Source: Saccopteryx bilineata (taxonomy: Eukaryota > Chordata > Mammalia > Chiroptera > Emballonuridae). From it: a stretch of 64,000 nucleotides of DNA. Location: positions 52,707,613 to 52,771,612 of the forward strand of contig NC_089496.1 in assembly GCF_036850765.1 (NCBI RefSeq). The letters are read 5' to 3'. Of the stretch, positions 1-11,185 are shown one piece after another. The notes under the pieces were generated by a model, which searched no databases, was not told where the DNA came from, and saw only the letters and a list, made by a program, of their open reading frames with translations. Every line of letters starts with the position of its first letter. The first letter of the stretch is position 1. Made by a program: the position numbers and the translations under genes.

Positions 1-411
1 ATTAGATAAGTAGATGCTCTAGGCTACTGAGCAGCCTGGAAATCTTCAGGCTGGTTTCACGGGAAATCTTTTCAGCCTGGAGAACCGCAGTGGCCCTGTG
101 ATGGGAAGGGCCTGCCTGGGACTTAACGCTCTGGTGTCATCGTTTTGAAATTCTTAAGAATGTTACCTTTGAACCTCTGCTTTGTTAGTGAGCTTCGATG
201 GGACCCCAGAGCCTGCGTGTGAGAATAGGAGATTCATGCAGAAATGCATGCCCATCCCTCTGGCCACCTCGCTTGCCTAGGGTGTTGGTGATGCCCCGCG
301 AGCACAGAGTTCTAGTGGACTCACCATGTGTGGATGTCCCCAGCAGGACAGAAGGTGAGGACCGGGTAAGCATGTTACACCAGCAGCTGCATGAGTGGGT
401 GAACTGCCAGC
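1..411. other. Single-copy sequence, no gene seen
   Basis: The block has mixed composition and I recognise no repeat. An open frame enters from about position 198 and continues into the downstream minisatellite. It shows no domain and no splice context that I would trust. Confidence 0.4.
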
Positions 412-1117
412 CCGGGGTGCTGTGCCTGCCATCGCAGCCATGTTGGCATCAGATTGAAAAGGGGGCAGCAGTGCTGTGCCTGCCATCGCAGCCATGTTGG
501 CATCAGATTGAAAAGGGGGCAGCGGTGCTGTGCCTGCCATCGCAGCCATGTTGGCATCAGATTGAAAAGGGGGCAGCAGTGCTGTGCCTGCCATCGCAGC
601 ACGTGGGCATCAGATTGAAAAGGGGGCAGCAGTGCTGTGCCTGCCATCGCAGCACGTGGGCATCAGATTGAAAAGGGGGCAGCAGTGCTGTGCCTGCCAT
701 CGCAGCCATGTTGGCATCAGATTGAAAAGGGGGCAGCGGTGCTGTGCCTGCCATCGCAGCCATGTTGGCATCAGATTGAAAAGGGGGCAGCGGTGCTGTG
801 CCTGCCATCGCAGCCATGTTGGCATCAGATCGAAAAGGGGGCAGCGGTGCTGTGCTTGCCATCGCAGCACGTTGGCATCAGATCGAAAAGGGGGCAGCGG
901 TGCTGTGCCTGCCATCGCAGCCATGTTGGCATCAGATTGAAAAGGGGGCAGCGGTGCTGTGCCTGCCATCGCAGCCATGTTGGCATCAGATTGAAAAGGG
1001 GGCAGTGGTGCTGTGCCTGCCATCGCAGCACGTGGGCATCAGATCGAAAAGGGGGCAGCGGTGCTGTGCCTGCCATCGCAGCCATGTTGGCGTCAGATTG
1101 AAAAGGGGGCAGCGGTG
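412..1117. repeat. Minisatellite, about 13 units of 53-54 bp
   Basis: Units begin with GTGCTGTGCCTGCCATCGCA and end in a GATTGAAAAGGGGGCAGC-like stretch. Starts fall at about 417, 471, 525, 579, 632 and 685 and continue to about 1117. Most units carry CATGTTGG in the middle and are 54 bp long. A minority carry CACGTGGG and are 53 bp, which shifts the reading frame. Few stops occur in any frame, so several overlapping repetitive open frames appear on both strands. These are a by-product of the repeat, not genes. Confidence 0.93.
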
Positions 1118-1624
1118 TTCTAAGAAAGAGAGATCACTGTGAAGTAATAGAAAATGTATCCGTTGGTCTCTGCCCCCAGTTCCTGGCAAAGAGCTCCTAA
1201 AACGCTTGAACTTTCCTAGTGTCCTTTGTTCTCATGTTTGGTCTTTGATCCCGGTTCCTGACATGGAGTTCCTAAGTCCCTCGGCATTCCCTGGGTGCCC
1301 AGAGCGTCTTTTGTTCAGAGAGGTGGCTCCTGGAGAGCTTCGGCGTAGGGCGGGTGGCCAGCAAGGCAGTCCATGGTGAGGAGCTCGGAGCTCAGAGCGT
1401 GCGGCTTTCATCGCCCCTCCCTCAGGAAGAGAGAGGCGGGAGGACCACGTGATGACCGGCCGTGCCCGTGTGGTGAAGGGTCCGCAGAAATCCCCAGTGT
1501 GGGCTCGGGAGAGCTTCCGAGTTGCTGACCACAACCCAGTGCTGGCCGGGTCGGGGAGCGGCTCACCCCTCTTCCAGGGGGACAGACTTCCTTCGCTTGG
1601 GACCCTTTTAGACTCTGTCCAGAG
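1118..1624. other. GC-moderate single-copy sequence, no gene seen
   Basis: No repeat family is recognised. Short open frames overlap on both strands without recognisable domains. Confidence 0.35.
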
Positions 1625-2035
1625 CATCTCTGTCATCTGGACGCTCATCTGTATCCCTCACTGGGTTATTTTTAATACTAAACCAGTAAATGTTAAGTGT
1701 TCTGTGAGCCAGTCTAGCAAATTATCACACCAAGAGGGAGGGGTTGTGGAAGCCCTAACTTAGAACCCATCAGTCAGAAGCACAGGGGACAACCTGAGAC
1801 CTCGTGATCTGCATCTGAGGTGGAGTGGGGGTGGGGGAGCTTTGTGAGACTGAACCCTTACCCTGTGGGCTCTCCCGATAGATCCTATCAGAACTGAGTT
1901 ACATTATTGGACATCCAGCAGGTGTTGGTGAATTCTTAGTATTGGGAAACACCCACCCCACACACACACAGACATGCTGACCAAAGTGTCAGAAATGTTT
2001 TGTGTGAGTAGAGGAGTATTTTTTTCTGTCCAGTG
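1625..2035 (+). mobile_element. Ancient dispersed repeat, family not named
   Basis: The stretch that includes GTGAGCCAGTCTAGCAAATT, GTCAGAAGCACAGGGGACAA and a late AAACACCCACC...GTGTCAGAAATGTT segment reads like a common placental interspersed repeat, possibly LTR-derived, and is clearly diverged. I cannot name the family safely, so only the repeat status is claimed. Confidence 0.42.
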
Positions 2036-2718
2036 ATCAAGGAATTGTGGCATGTCCTTCCTGACTCATGTGGCTTCCCTGTCCCCAAAAGGATGACCTA
2101 GGATGAAGGACAACAGAGGCCTGTAGTTCCTCTCCTTGTGTTCCCCTCCACTCACCAGTGAGCTTCAAGAGGAGGGAGTTGGGAGGGGACGGGACATCCA
2201 GACAGGAAGTAAAAAAGTTAGTTTGAGCAGCATCTCTAACAACAAGCCCACGCGCGTACAAGCTTCAGAATGTGAATTGTGCTGTTCTGTTGGTTCTGCG
2301 ATGGAAATGGAAGCTTTGGTATTTGCATTTAAACTCGGCGTTGTGCAGTATTAAACAAGCATGGTGGAATCCATGTTATAATCAACAATTACAGTTTTCC
2401 TTTCCTTAGCGTGGCATTCAGTACAGAGAGTGTGACCAGCCAGGAGAAAGACGAGGCAGGAGGGACAGGCTTCATTCCGGCACCTTCCACAGCACGGTTC
2501 CTGCCTTGCGTGCGGGAAGCCGGCACTGGTCTTTCCCTCTGGGCTCAGCAGATCCCGTGGCCCGCCCTGCAGGTGGTCTCAGGACCACTTCTATACTTCC
2601 CTTTCCTCATCATGAACCCCCCTAGAGAGTGTTTGTAGCTCCAGGAAGAGGCTGAGCGAAGGGGCTTCTCTGGATCAACCCCCCAGGGTGTCAGCTGTAT
2701 CCGGTAAGCAGACTATGC
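2036..2718. other. Single-copy sequence, no gene seen
   Basis: Mixed composition. Short open frames only, none with a recognisable domain. Confidence 0.35.
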
Positions 2719-2745
2719 AGGTCCGGTCCGGTCCGGTCCGGTCCG
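2719..2745. repeat. GGTCC pentanucleotide microsatellite
   Basis: Five perfect tandem copies of GGTCC, a GC-rich pentamer array, lie just before ordinary sequence. Confidence 0.85.
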
Positions 2746-2935
2746 CAGGGAGGGCAGCCGCTGCATCTTGTATCTTCTAGGGATGGAGACTCCGCCAGCC
2801 GGGAGGCCCGCTGGGTGAGTCTCTCTGCCTCTTCTGTCTTGATCTCTTCTTTGCTCACAATCAGTGGTGGCCCCACAGCGCCTTGGTGGCCAGGAGCCCT
2901 TTGGAGTCAGAACTGGAAAGAACATTTTGCTTGTT

Positions 2936-3321
2936 TCTTTCTTTTTTTTTTTTTTTTTTTAATATTTTTCTGAAGTTGGAAATAGGGAGGCAGTCAGACA
3001 GACTCCTGCATATGCTTGACTGGGATCTACCAGGCATGCCCACCAGGGGGTGATGCTCTGCCCATCTGAGGCGTTGCTCTGTTGCAACTAGAGCCATTCT
3101 AGCGCCTGAGGCAGAGGCCACAGAGCCATCCTCAGCGCCCGGGCCAACTTTGCTCCAATGGAGCCTCGGCTGCGGGAGGGGAAGAGAGAGACAGAGAGGA
3201 AGGAGAGGGGGAGGGGTGGAGAAGCAGATAGGCGCTTCTCCTGTGTGCCCTGGCTGGGAATCAAACCTGGGACTCCCGCTCGCCAGGCCAACTCTCTACC
3301 ACTGAGCCAACCGGCCAGGGC
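2936..3321 (-). mobile_element. VES-type tRNA-derived SINE
   Basis: On the plus strand the copy runs from a poly(T) tract to GAGCCAACCGGCCAGGGCCC, which is the reverse complement of a VES head. It keeps the internal CCACCAGGGGG-like segment, the GAGAGAGACAGAGAGG purine stretch and a degraded tRNA-like B-box region (TCAAACCTGGGACT). It is moderately diverged compared with the copy near 11.2 kb. Confidence 0.93.
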
Positions 3322-3463
3322 CCATTTTGCTAGTTTCTAATGTGGCATCAGGTCGAGGTTACCAGCAGCTGAGAACAGGGAGTTGGAGTTGAGTTACTGA
3401 CATGACTGTGGTCCGTCACGGCTTGTTGACATCAAGGCACTGAGTCTACAGCAGCACCGCTGA

Positions 3464-3496
<33 letters not shown>

Positions 3497-3499
3497 TGT
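3464..3499. repeat. (TG)n microsatellite
   Basis: A TG dinucleotide run with one interruption (TGTATG), followed by a short GGGAGAGGGGGAGAG purine stretch. Confidence 0.9.
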
Positions 3500-4804
3500 A
3501 AGGGAGAGGGGGAGAGAGTATGTGACAGAAGATGTGGGTGGTAATATATTTATTTTAAATTTCCTCTCCAGCTCTTTACAACAGGCCTCCCCAAACTATG
3601 AGAATTCTCTAAAGGTTCTTTTCTTTATTTAAAGGACACAGATTACATAGTCTAACTTTTTAAATGTTGATTTTTTTCTGATTATAAAAGAATACAGGCT
3701 ACTTTGGAAATTACAAAAAAAGAAGCATGAAGATGAAAGCAATCTATAATTTTATCGTGCAGTTAACTCTCGCTAACATTTTAGTGAATTTTTATTTTGT
3801 CTTTTTCTCTTTTCCTCCCATCTCCAATTCCCCTCTTTCTTTCTACCTTTTTGTCTCTTCTTTTCTTTCTCTCTCTCTTTTACATATATATGTATATTTT
3901 ATATATATATATTTATATATGTATTTTATATATACATATTTATATATGTAAAAATTTTCCATTGCCTTAAGTGATGACCAATCTGGTACCTTCTGCAGTT
4001 TTAAGATTTAGATGATAATACAGTCAGTTTAATCAGTTGTGTGGTGACTGAGAATTCTAAATGACTCAAACTAGACTAGAACCAGTCAATTTGGTATCTG
4101 TGAAAAGGAACAGCTTTAATCATCACAAGAGTAATCGGTAAGGTGTTAACATATACCAATAAAGCAGAGAGAGACTTTAGATTCAGAACGTTTATTGTTT
4201 TAAGTCTCACCCCATTAGCCTTTCCACGAAAGGGCCTGCAGGCCTTCGAATTAATTGCATGTGGTTTAAGGCGAATTTAAAATGAAGGCGATACACTCAG
4301 CACAAAGCAAACTTGACCACTGCTATCTTAGCTTAATTAATCTCTCTATTCAGTTCACTTAGCACCTGGATTAAAAAAAGAAAAAAAGAAAGAAAGCCGC
4401 GTCACATTCTTCTGCGTTGAGGACACAGGGGCGTTACGTGTCATCTGATGTACAGACTTAGAACTCCTCACACGTGGACCTGAATGGGAAGCCCTTTCAC
4501 ATCAGGCTCTGCATGCTTCTATGGCTGGCTTTTCTTCCTGGTTCCCCGGATCCAGCCCTAAACCCCTTGGGATGTGTGAACATAAAGCTTTCTCCCTTTG
4601 ACTTACAGCCGAGGCGGGCATTCTGAAAATGGCCAGGTTCGCGAAGCTATTCTTTTTGTAACTCTGTAAGGATTTAAGACTCCTTTAGAAGCCAAAAATC
4701 CTCTCGAGACCACTGAAAAGCGTTCTCTTTTTCCAAAGCAAAGCTTTTATTGTGTCTTGGGAACTTGGGTAGATTCTAAACACTTTTGTGGCCGCGTCCA
4801 CTCA
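3500..4804. other. AT-rich single-copy block with a TATA-rich low-complexity core
   Basis: Pyrimidine-rich sequence near 3790-3870 leads into alternating TATATA and TTTATATATG sequence at about 3881-3950. The rest looks single-copy and I recognise no repeat family. The short open frame across this stretch is low complexity. Confidence 0.45.
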
Positions 4805-5325
4805 CTTCCCCTCAGAATACTTAACTGAGCGCCTACTCTGTGTCTCACATACAAGAGGAAAGAAACCCACAGCCTCTTTCTTTTCTCCTGGAGCTCATTG
4901 TCTGGGAGAGACACGGACATTAATCAAGCATGTGATCAAAGTGAAGTAACCAGTGTGGAAGGTGTCGGAGAGGTGGCTGGTCCTGGAAATGCCTGGAACA
5001 GCCGCCGGGAGCCAGGGGCTTCGGTGAGGTCGGATGATGAGTGGACATGTGCCGTGAAAAGGGGCAGGGGTGGGAAGAGCCTTTCGTGAAAGGAACCCGC
5101 ACGGCAGAAGGCTGTGAGTGGGGGCAGGACAGACAATGCTAAGGGCATGTGACCCATCAGACTCGCACATGCAGAAGGACACAGCGGTGACTGAGCAGAA
5201 CAGATGAGCCTCTAGCTCCTTCAGCTCTGGGCTCCCCTGGCTGGGTGGTGAACTCCCTGCTATTAATGAGCCCAGAGATGACACAGGTTAAAAAGTCATT
5301 CTAGCTGTCCAATCACACGTATTAT
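4805..5325 (-). mobile_element. L2 LINE 3' region, antisense
   Basis: The plus strand shows ACTGAGCGCCTACTCTGTG, then CTGGAGCTCATTGTCTGGGAGA with GACATTAATCAA, then a GGAAGAGCC...GGCAGAAGGC...stretch. This is the order expected of an inverted L2 3' end. It is old and diverged. A VES SINE lies about 40 bp downstream. Confidence 0.65.
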
Positions 5326-5363
5326 TTACAGCGCAATTTATTCAGAACATAAAGATAGAAATG

Positions 5364-5752
5364 TGGCCCCGCCCGGTTGGCTCAGTGGTACAGCACCGGC
5401 CTGGCATGTGGAAGTCCCAGGTTTGATGCCCAGTCAGGGCACATAGGAGAAGCACCCATCTGCTTTTCCACCCTTCCCCCTCTCACCTCTGCCTCTCTCT
5501 CTCTCTGTCTCTCTCTCCTCCCTCCTCCTTCAGCCATGACTTGATTAGAATGACGTGGCCCCAGGCTCTGAGGATGGCTCCTTGGCCTCTGCCTCAAAGC
5601 ACTAAGAAGAGCTTGGTTGCTGAGCAATGGAGCAACACCCTAGATGGGCAGAGCACTGCCCCCCTAGCGGGCTTGCCGGGTAGATCCCAGTTGGGGCGCA
5701 TGCAGGAGTCTGCCTTTGCCTTCCCTCCTCTCACAAAAAAAAAAAAAAGAAA
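5364..5752 (+). mobile_element. VES-type tRNA-derived SINE
   Basis: It starts with GGCCCCGCCCGGTTGGCTCA, has a decayed B box (GGTTTGATGCC) and a (TC)n-rich middle, and ends in an A-rich tail. AGAAATG at 5757-5763 on the left and 5753-5759 coordinates on the right frame of the tail is compatible with a weak 7-bp duplication (left 5357-5363, right 5753-5759), but the right copy lies in A-rich sequence. Confidence 0.92.
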
Positions 5753-5924
5753 AGAAATGCAAACAGAAAGAATGAGAAATGGAAAGACTGCAAATTCAAG
5801 ACCCTAGGGACAAACCACATTCATGGAGAAATAACTTCTAAAATCTGGTGCAGAGAGACAAAGCCACTGTAAAGTGTTCTCTCAACAGCCAGTGTGGCAG
5901 CCCAGGGGCTGGCAAGAAAGTTTG

Positions 5925-6285
5925 GGAGAGGCACTATTTTGGGAACTACAAATAGAGTGACCAACAGGGACAGAGTCACTGCCTTCAGGAAACTCAGATC
6001 TGGTGCAGACACGTGAGGCGGTCCCTCCGGTGCCCTGTGACATGCTCAAGACAGGCGAGCCCACGGGCACAGGCAGATGGGCTCCCAGGACAGAGCCTCC
6101 TGGTGTGTGAGCCACAGGCAAGGTTTCCCGGAGGGTAGGATGCAGCTTCTACGTGCCGAAGAGGGACCGTGGATTGTCCAGGAGGAGGTTGTGGAGGAGA
6201 AGCAAGAGGCTACAGGAAGGGAGTCATGGGCATTACTTGACGAGAGGAGCAGGGTTTCCAGAAGCTGGTGTGGGACTGCCTCCTG
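5925..6285 (-). mobile_element. Probable L2 LINE fragment, antisense
   Basis: AGGGACAGAGTCACTGCCTTCAGGAAACTC-like sequence and GGCAAGGTTTCCCGGAGGG match the order of an inverted L2 (gain/loss of expressed-element text such as the standard dose-of-supply and fold steps is not relevant here). Divergence is high. It may be a separate insertion from the next L2 stretch, because both contain the same early part of the element. Confidence 0.42.
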
Positions 6286-6379
6286 CCCAGGTCCGCACAC
6301 AAGGCGGACAGTGAGGGCGGCCGAGAGCGCACACACGTTTCCAGAGACTCGCGGGCGTCCCAGGCGGCAGGACAGCACC

Positions 6380-6855
6380 GTACACAGGCTCTGCCTACCT
6401 GAAGCTTACGTTCTGACCGGAAGGTAACCGGTAAACCCAGCAGGACAAAGTGTATCCAAATAGAGGAGGAAGTGCTTTCAGGAGAAGGAAAGCTATCGGA
6501 AAGTGACTGGAGGTGATGTCCGAGACACTGGGGGGGGGGCATGTCTGCTGAGGCGACAGGTAGACGGAGACCGGGATGACGTGAGACAAGGAGTCGAGCC
6601 ACTATCTGGCTAAACATCCGTTCCTGGCAGAGGGAACAGCCAGTGCGAAAGCTCAGAGGCAGGAACAGGCGTGGCATGTTTTCAAGAAGCTACGAACGGT
6701 GGAACCAGAGTGGAAAGAGTGGGAAGGGGAGGGATAAGACCGGAGTGTGACAGAGAGCCGGGACCAGACTGAGCAGGTCACATCTCCGCCTGACGTTTTC
6801 TTGCAGGGGGTCAAGGTAGGGAATTTGGGTGCTATTCCAGGCTGGGAGAGAACCC
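6380..6855 (-). mobile_element. L2 LINE 3' region, antisense
   Basis: GAAGCTTACGTTCTGACCGG begins the recognisable part. It is followed by GGCAGAGGGAACAGCCAGTG, CTCAGAGGCAGGAACAGGCG and a later GGTAGGGAATTTGGGTGCTA, in the order of an inverted L2. A 10-base G run sits inside at 6530-6539. Confidence 0.72.
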
Positions 6856-8275
6856 ATCCAGCTCTGCGTTTCCCTGAGTCTCTTCTTTGGAACATCTGAA
6901 ATGAGAGAGGTTCTTTTAAAAGATTAGCGTTGTTGTAAAATAGAGTTGGAAATCCCCCATGCTGTATTCGTCCCCTGTGGCGGATTCACTATGTGTCTTA
7001 GCAGGGTTCTGATCAAAAGAAAGTCCGGGACAGGAGGTGGTTGCCGATTGTTTCCTGGGAGGAGTGAGCCTAAGGAACAGGACCGCCGGGCTGGGGAAAG
7101 GGAGCGGGGATGTTAAACCTAAGGTGTGTTCTAGACCTGAGAGCCAAACACGGGTATCGAGAACTCTGCACAGCCCCATTTGGGGTAGGAGCACTGGAGA
7201 ATGTTCTCTCTGCAGTGCTGAACGTTACTCTTCCATTGTGATTTAGAAGAACACACTTTTGTACTTACTTTGTGTTTTTGAGCTTAGAGTCAAATAAAAC
7301 TCCCCAGCCTTTGTCCCGTGGGTGGTGCAATGGCACCTCATTGACAAGGGGCTGGAGCCTTCACCTGGATGTCCTGGGCAGCCAGCAGTGATTGAGTGAC
7401 TTTTGTTAAGTCTTTTTATTTTATTTTATTTTAGATATCTGTTTCCCTATTTAAACTCGAAACACTCAGAATGGCTCTAGATTGTTTTTATTCATTCAGT
7501 GTTCCTATGAGTTACTCTTAATATAGATCTCTCATCTTCTGCTTCTGGGCAGTTTTTGTTGTTGGGTTTTTTGTTTTGTTTTGTTTTGTTTTTAGAATTA
7601 AGGCTGGTTAACCTAATTACCCTTTGTCTTCTTAGACTTAGGGGGAGTCCGTTTTGGTATTTTGGGTCTTATTTCTGATACTGTAGGGATTGTTATCCAT
7701 CTTCATTTCGTGTAAATACCTTATCAAATATGCTGAGTGTTCCTATTGATCAACACAGGGCACAGAAGTTCTTTCACTTCTCGATTCTGGGGGTGGGGGT
7801 GGGAAATCCAGTTGACAGAGAGTATTATATGTCAGAATTCAGTGGGCTGAGATTAAAACCAGGCAGACATCAGTGTCTAATGGGGAGACCCAATGTGTCT
7901 AAATACCAACACAAAGCATAAAAAGAATATATTTTTTGAATTCTTAAAACAAATGAGTACTATAAGATTCCATAGGGCAGCAATTAGTGTGTTTTTATGA
8001 ATAACCATTTTTGTAACAGTGGCAGACATTAGCTATTATCTAACAGTTTGAAATCAAAGAAAGTTTCTCATCCTATATTTTCTATTAGTGAGGTTTTGTT
8101 TTTTCTTTTAAAAAAGTGTAGGAGAGTTGAATTACTCTCCAGAGCCTAATATATGCCAGACAGCTCACTACTCCTTTAAATTTGGTTAAATGCCCCGTGA
8201 AGTGGCAATATGCCCCTCCTGACCTCCATTTTAATGGAAGGAAGGATTTCATTAATATGTGTTCTTAATTTTTCC
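6856..8275. other. Single-copy sequence with a (TTTTG)n tract, no gene seen
   Basis: A TTTTG pentamer run lies at about 7557-7592. The remainder is AT-rich single-copy sequence without a repeat I recognise. Only short open frames are present. Confidence 0.4.
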
Positions 8276-8399
8276 ATTGATTTGAGAGAGAGAGAGAGAG
8301 AGAGAGGTTGCTTCTCATACGTGCCCTGACTGGGGGTCAAATCTACTACTTCTAGAGCCCCGGGCTGACACTTCATCCACTGAACCACCCAGCCAGGGC
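8276..8399 (-). mobile_element. tRNA-derived SINE, short and diverged
   Basis: A (GA)n run at about 8284-8307 is followed by GGTTGCTTCTCATACGTGCC, then CCCTGACTGGGGGTCAAATC, and ends ACCACCCAGCCAGGGCT. This is the reverse complement of a tRNA-like SINE head ending at a GA-rich body. It is much shorter than the VES copies and may be an older related SINE. Confidence 0.75.
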
Positions 8400-8975
8400 T
8401 TAATACCCTTTCTTAACGACTGCTGTAATTAAGACGCACAAGCCAAAAGAGCTCATTTACCCTACCTGGATTTCATAAAGAGGAACTAGGTAATCATAAA
8501 ATAAAAGCTTTATCTAAATACACAGCCAGACGCTCAACCGTGGGCCCTCAGAGCGCATCTCTCAGAGGGAACACGCAGTCAGAGCCCCAGCGCCCAGCAG
8601 AGCCGGAGGCGGGAAGAAGGTGAACCTGCACTTTCTAGCATGAGGAGGCTTTTCTGGAAAGAGCTCCACAGAACAAAAGGTTTGAATGCAGGGCCCTGTG
8701 AACAGAAATGCGACTTCTATGTTATGGGGACTGTCTTCCAACATCCCCAGGCCCTGTAAAGGTGTTTCAGCAACTCGGGCTTTATTTTAGACTCTTCTCT
8801 TTGCAAAGATTGGTTACTCTCATTTATTTATCTTGTTCAGCATGCTTTCTTAGGTAGATGTCTTCCGCCCCACCCCCCACCCCCCACCCCCGTAAGCCAG
8901 TTTGTGACACCACCGATCAAATAAACTTACAACTTCTAAGACCTTCCGGACCTCACCTCCATTTTGTATGTTAGG
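8400..8975. other. Single-copy sequence, no gene seen
   Basis: Contains a C-rich stretch (CCACCCCCCACCCCC) near 8868-8893 and no other feature that I recognise. Confidence 0.4.
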
Positions 8976-8983
8976 GACTAGAG

Positions 8984-9197
8984 CAGTGGTTCTCAACCTT
9001 TCTAATGCCGTGACCCCGCAATACAGTTCCTCATGTTGCGGTGACCCCAAACCAAAAAATAATTTTGGTGGCTACTTCATAACTGTAATTTTGCTACAGT
9101 TATGATTCGGAATGTAAATACCTGATATGCATTATGTATTTTCCGATGGCTTTAGGCGACCCCGCTGGGGTCGCGACCCACAGGTTGAGAACCGCCG
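8984..9197 (+). mobile_element. SPIN-type non-autonomous hAT transposon
   Basis: The 214-bp element starts CAGTGGTTCTCAACCT and ends AGGTTGAGAACCGCCG, so the termini are near-perfect inverted repeats. It is flanked by a perfect 8-bp duplication, GACTAGAG, at 8976-8983 and 9198-9205. The interior (TGCCGTGACCCCGCAATACA, CTACTTCATAACTGTAATTT, GGGGTCGCGACCCACAGG) matches what I know of SPIN miniature elements. SPIN is known for horizontal spread among tetrapods, including vesper bats. It encodes no transposase and would have depended on one supplied elsewhere. Confidence 0.93.
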
Positions 9198-9205
9198 GAC
9201 TAGAG

Positions 9206-9732
9206 CCACCACCACTGCCAAAGAAAACCCGGACTAGGGAGAAGAGAAAGAAATACGGGTGCGATGACTCCTTGGAGACAGACTGTGCCGATTTTATTTT
9301 AAGGAAAAGTCCTGACAGGATCTGGTGAAGAAGTCACCATATGTAATTTCTCTTCGTCTTCGTCTCGCTTTCTGAGAACTGATACATTTGTAACAATTTC
9401 AGATTCCTCCTCTTTTAATTCTGCTCTCCTCCCCTGGTAATCTGTGAAGGAGTCTTAAATTAGTTTTCTCTGTGAGATGGTAATCTCACAGGGCATTTTC
9501 AGAAAAATGCGCATGAAAAAAAAATAATAACTCATTTGACGTCATCCACACCGGTTGTTGTGCTTGTCGCTGGGAAGAGTGCATAGGTGGGAAAAGCGGG
9601 ACCCTCCTCGCATGACCCCCCCTTGCACAACTGTACCAATGAGATCAGGAAGGGAGGAAAATAAATAGTTGGACTAAAGATCAGACAGAATGAGCCGGAC
9701 ACTGTAGCAGACACATCTCGAACTTGGGAACA

Positions 9733-9735
<3 letters not shown>
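9206..9735. other. Single-copy sequence, no gene seen
   Basis: No repeat family or domain-bearing open frame is recognised. Confidence 0.4.
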
Positions 9736-9768
<33 letters not shown>

Positions 9769-9786
9769 CCCGGGGGGGGGGGGGGG
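9736..9786. repeat. (TG)n microsatellite followed by a 15-base G run
   Basis: A pure TG run to about 9767 is followed by GCCC and then an uninterrupted G run at 9772-9786. Confidence 0.9.
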
Positions 9787-10153
9787 TGTTAAGTCTGGGA
9801 CGCATCCGCAGGGAAGGACACTTGAGGGGGTTGGAAAAGATTTGGGTGGGGAGAGGCGGGTTCGTGTAGAATAACCCGAGTAGACGCAGAGGGACCAGAA
9901 TGTGTCCCCTACCTGCAGAGAGCCAAGGAGAACCTGGATCGTCAGGCGCCTGACGTAGAGGGGGACGAGGAGGTGGGGCATGAGGCTGCGTCACGTGTCA
10001 GATGTCAGGTAAATGGGAATAAGCCATGGCCGTGTCACCATAGCGACGGGACACGCAGCTGTTCCGCCAGAGGCGTGGCGCCAGCAAAGCTTTGTCTGTT
10101 ACAGGAAGGCCCACCTGAAACTTGGCGTAGGGTGCGGTTAAGGAAGGGAAACA
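9787..10153. other. Single-copy sequence, no gene seen
   Basis: Moderately GC-rich. Open frames here do not resemble known proteins. Confidence 0.35.
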
Positions 10154-10548
10154 CTAGGTTCTCCCATTCCGCGGGCTGTCTTTTCATTTGGTTGAAGTTT
10201 TCCGTCGCTGCGCAAAAAAACCTTTTAGTTGGATGTAGTCCCGTTTGTCTATTCTTCCTTTGGTTTCCCTGGCCCGAGGAGATGTGTCAGAAAAGAGATC
10301 GCTACAAGAGAAGGCTGAGATTTTACGGCTTATGTTTTCTTCTAGGATATCTCTGGTTTCGAGTCTAATGTTGAAGTCTTTCAACCGTCTTGAGTTTATT
10401 CTTGTGCAGGGTGTAAGAAGGCAGTCCAGTTTCATTTGCACAATGTACAGAGATGTTTTGTAGAATTGGGCACACGAAACCTGGAGAGTCATGTTAACTA
10501 ATGTCACCCCGATATATTCCATTAAAATAAAGAAAAAGAAAAAATTAT
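10154..10548 (+). mobile_element. 5'-inverted (twin-primed) L1 insertion
   Basis: The left part, about 10154-10450, is antisense L1 ORF2 sequence (AAGTTTTCCGTCGCTGCGCA, GATGTAGTCCCGTTTGTCTA, GTCTTGAGTTTATTCTTGTG). The right part, about 10463-10548, is sense L1 3' UTR (GAATTGGGCACACGAAACCT, GTTAACTAATGTCACCCCGA) ending in an A-rich tail. A single insertion with an inverted 5' segment explains both. No clear target duplication was found. Confidence 0.8.
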
Positions 10549-11173
10549 GGCCCGGAGAATAATTCGGAAGTGAATGAAGTTGTTTCAGGTGACAGGGATG
10601 AGAAAACACCAGGCTGGGGACAATAGCCGTGTGAATAAATACAATAGGTATCTGTTGAAGTTAGTGTCACTTTACAGGCCTGACAACCTACCCTATTCTA
10701 GAAAGGGACTTGGGAACCTTGAGAAGTTACCATTGTTTATCCTAAATCTTAAAAAAAAAAAAAAAATATTTCTGTCTTTGTCACTCTCCTTTTAGATAAC
10801 TTAAAAAGATCTCATTTTCTAATAGGCTACTTATATCAGACCTGCGGCCAGTGTGTCTCTAAGTATTTGCTATGTAAACAGCAGCTTGTGATGAAAGCGC
10901 GGGCCTCTTGCCGTTCCTGTGGCCTCCTCCGTTTCTACGCAGGAAGCGTGAAGCACTCTTATGATCAGATCTTGGCTTCGCCCGTCTTGTTCTTGTCCTT
11001 ACCTAGTTCCGATCATGGTGTCGGAGGGGCGCTTTATACGCAGACCCACTCAGGGAAAATCACGCGCTGTTGGAGGTCCAGGAGTAGCAAGTCAGGTGAC
11101 ACTGACCGATTTGGGACAGGTTGAGTCTGAAGAAGCCATCTGACCCCGCTCCATGGCTAAGTTTGTGCTCATT
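10549..11173. other. Single-copy sequence, no gene seen
   Basis: Includes an A-rich tract near 10750-10766. No repeat family is recognised. Confidence 0.35.
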
Positions 11174-11185
11174 GAAATGCTGTGA

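Noticed and set aside
198..1142. Several overlapping open frames up to 157 codons on both strands, rich in repeated peptides
   Set aside because: They are translations of the 53/54-bp minisatellite in stop-poor frames.
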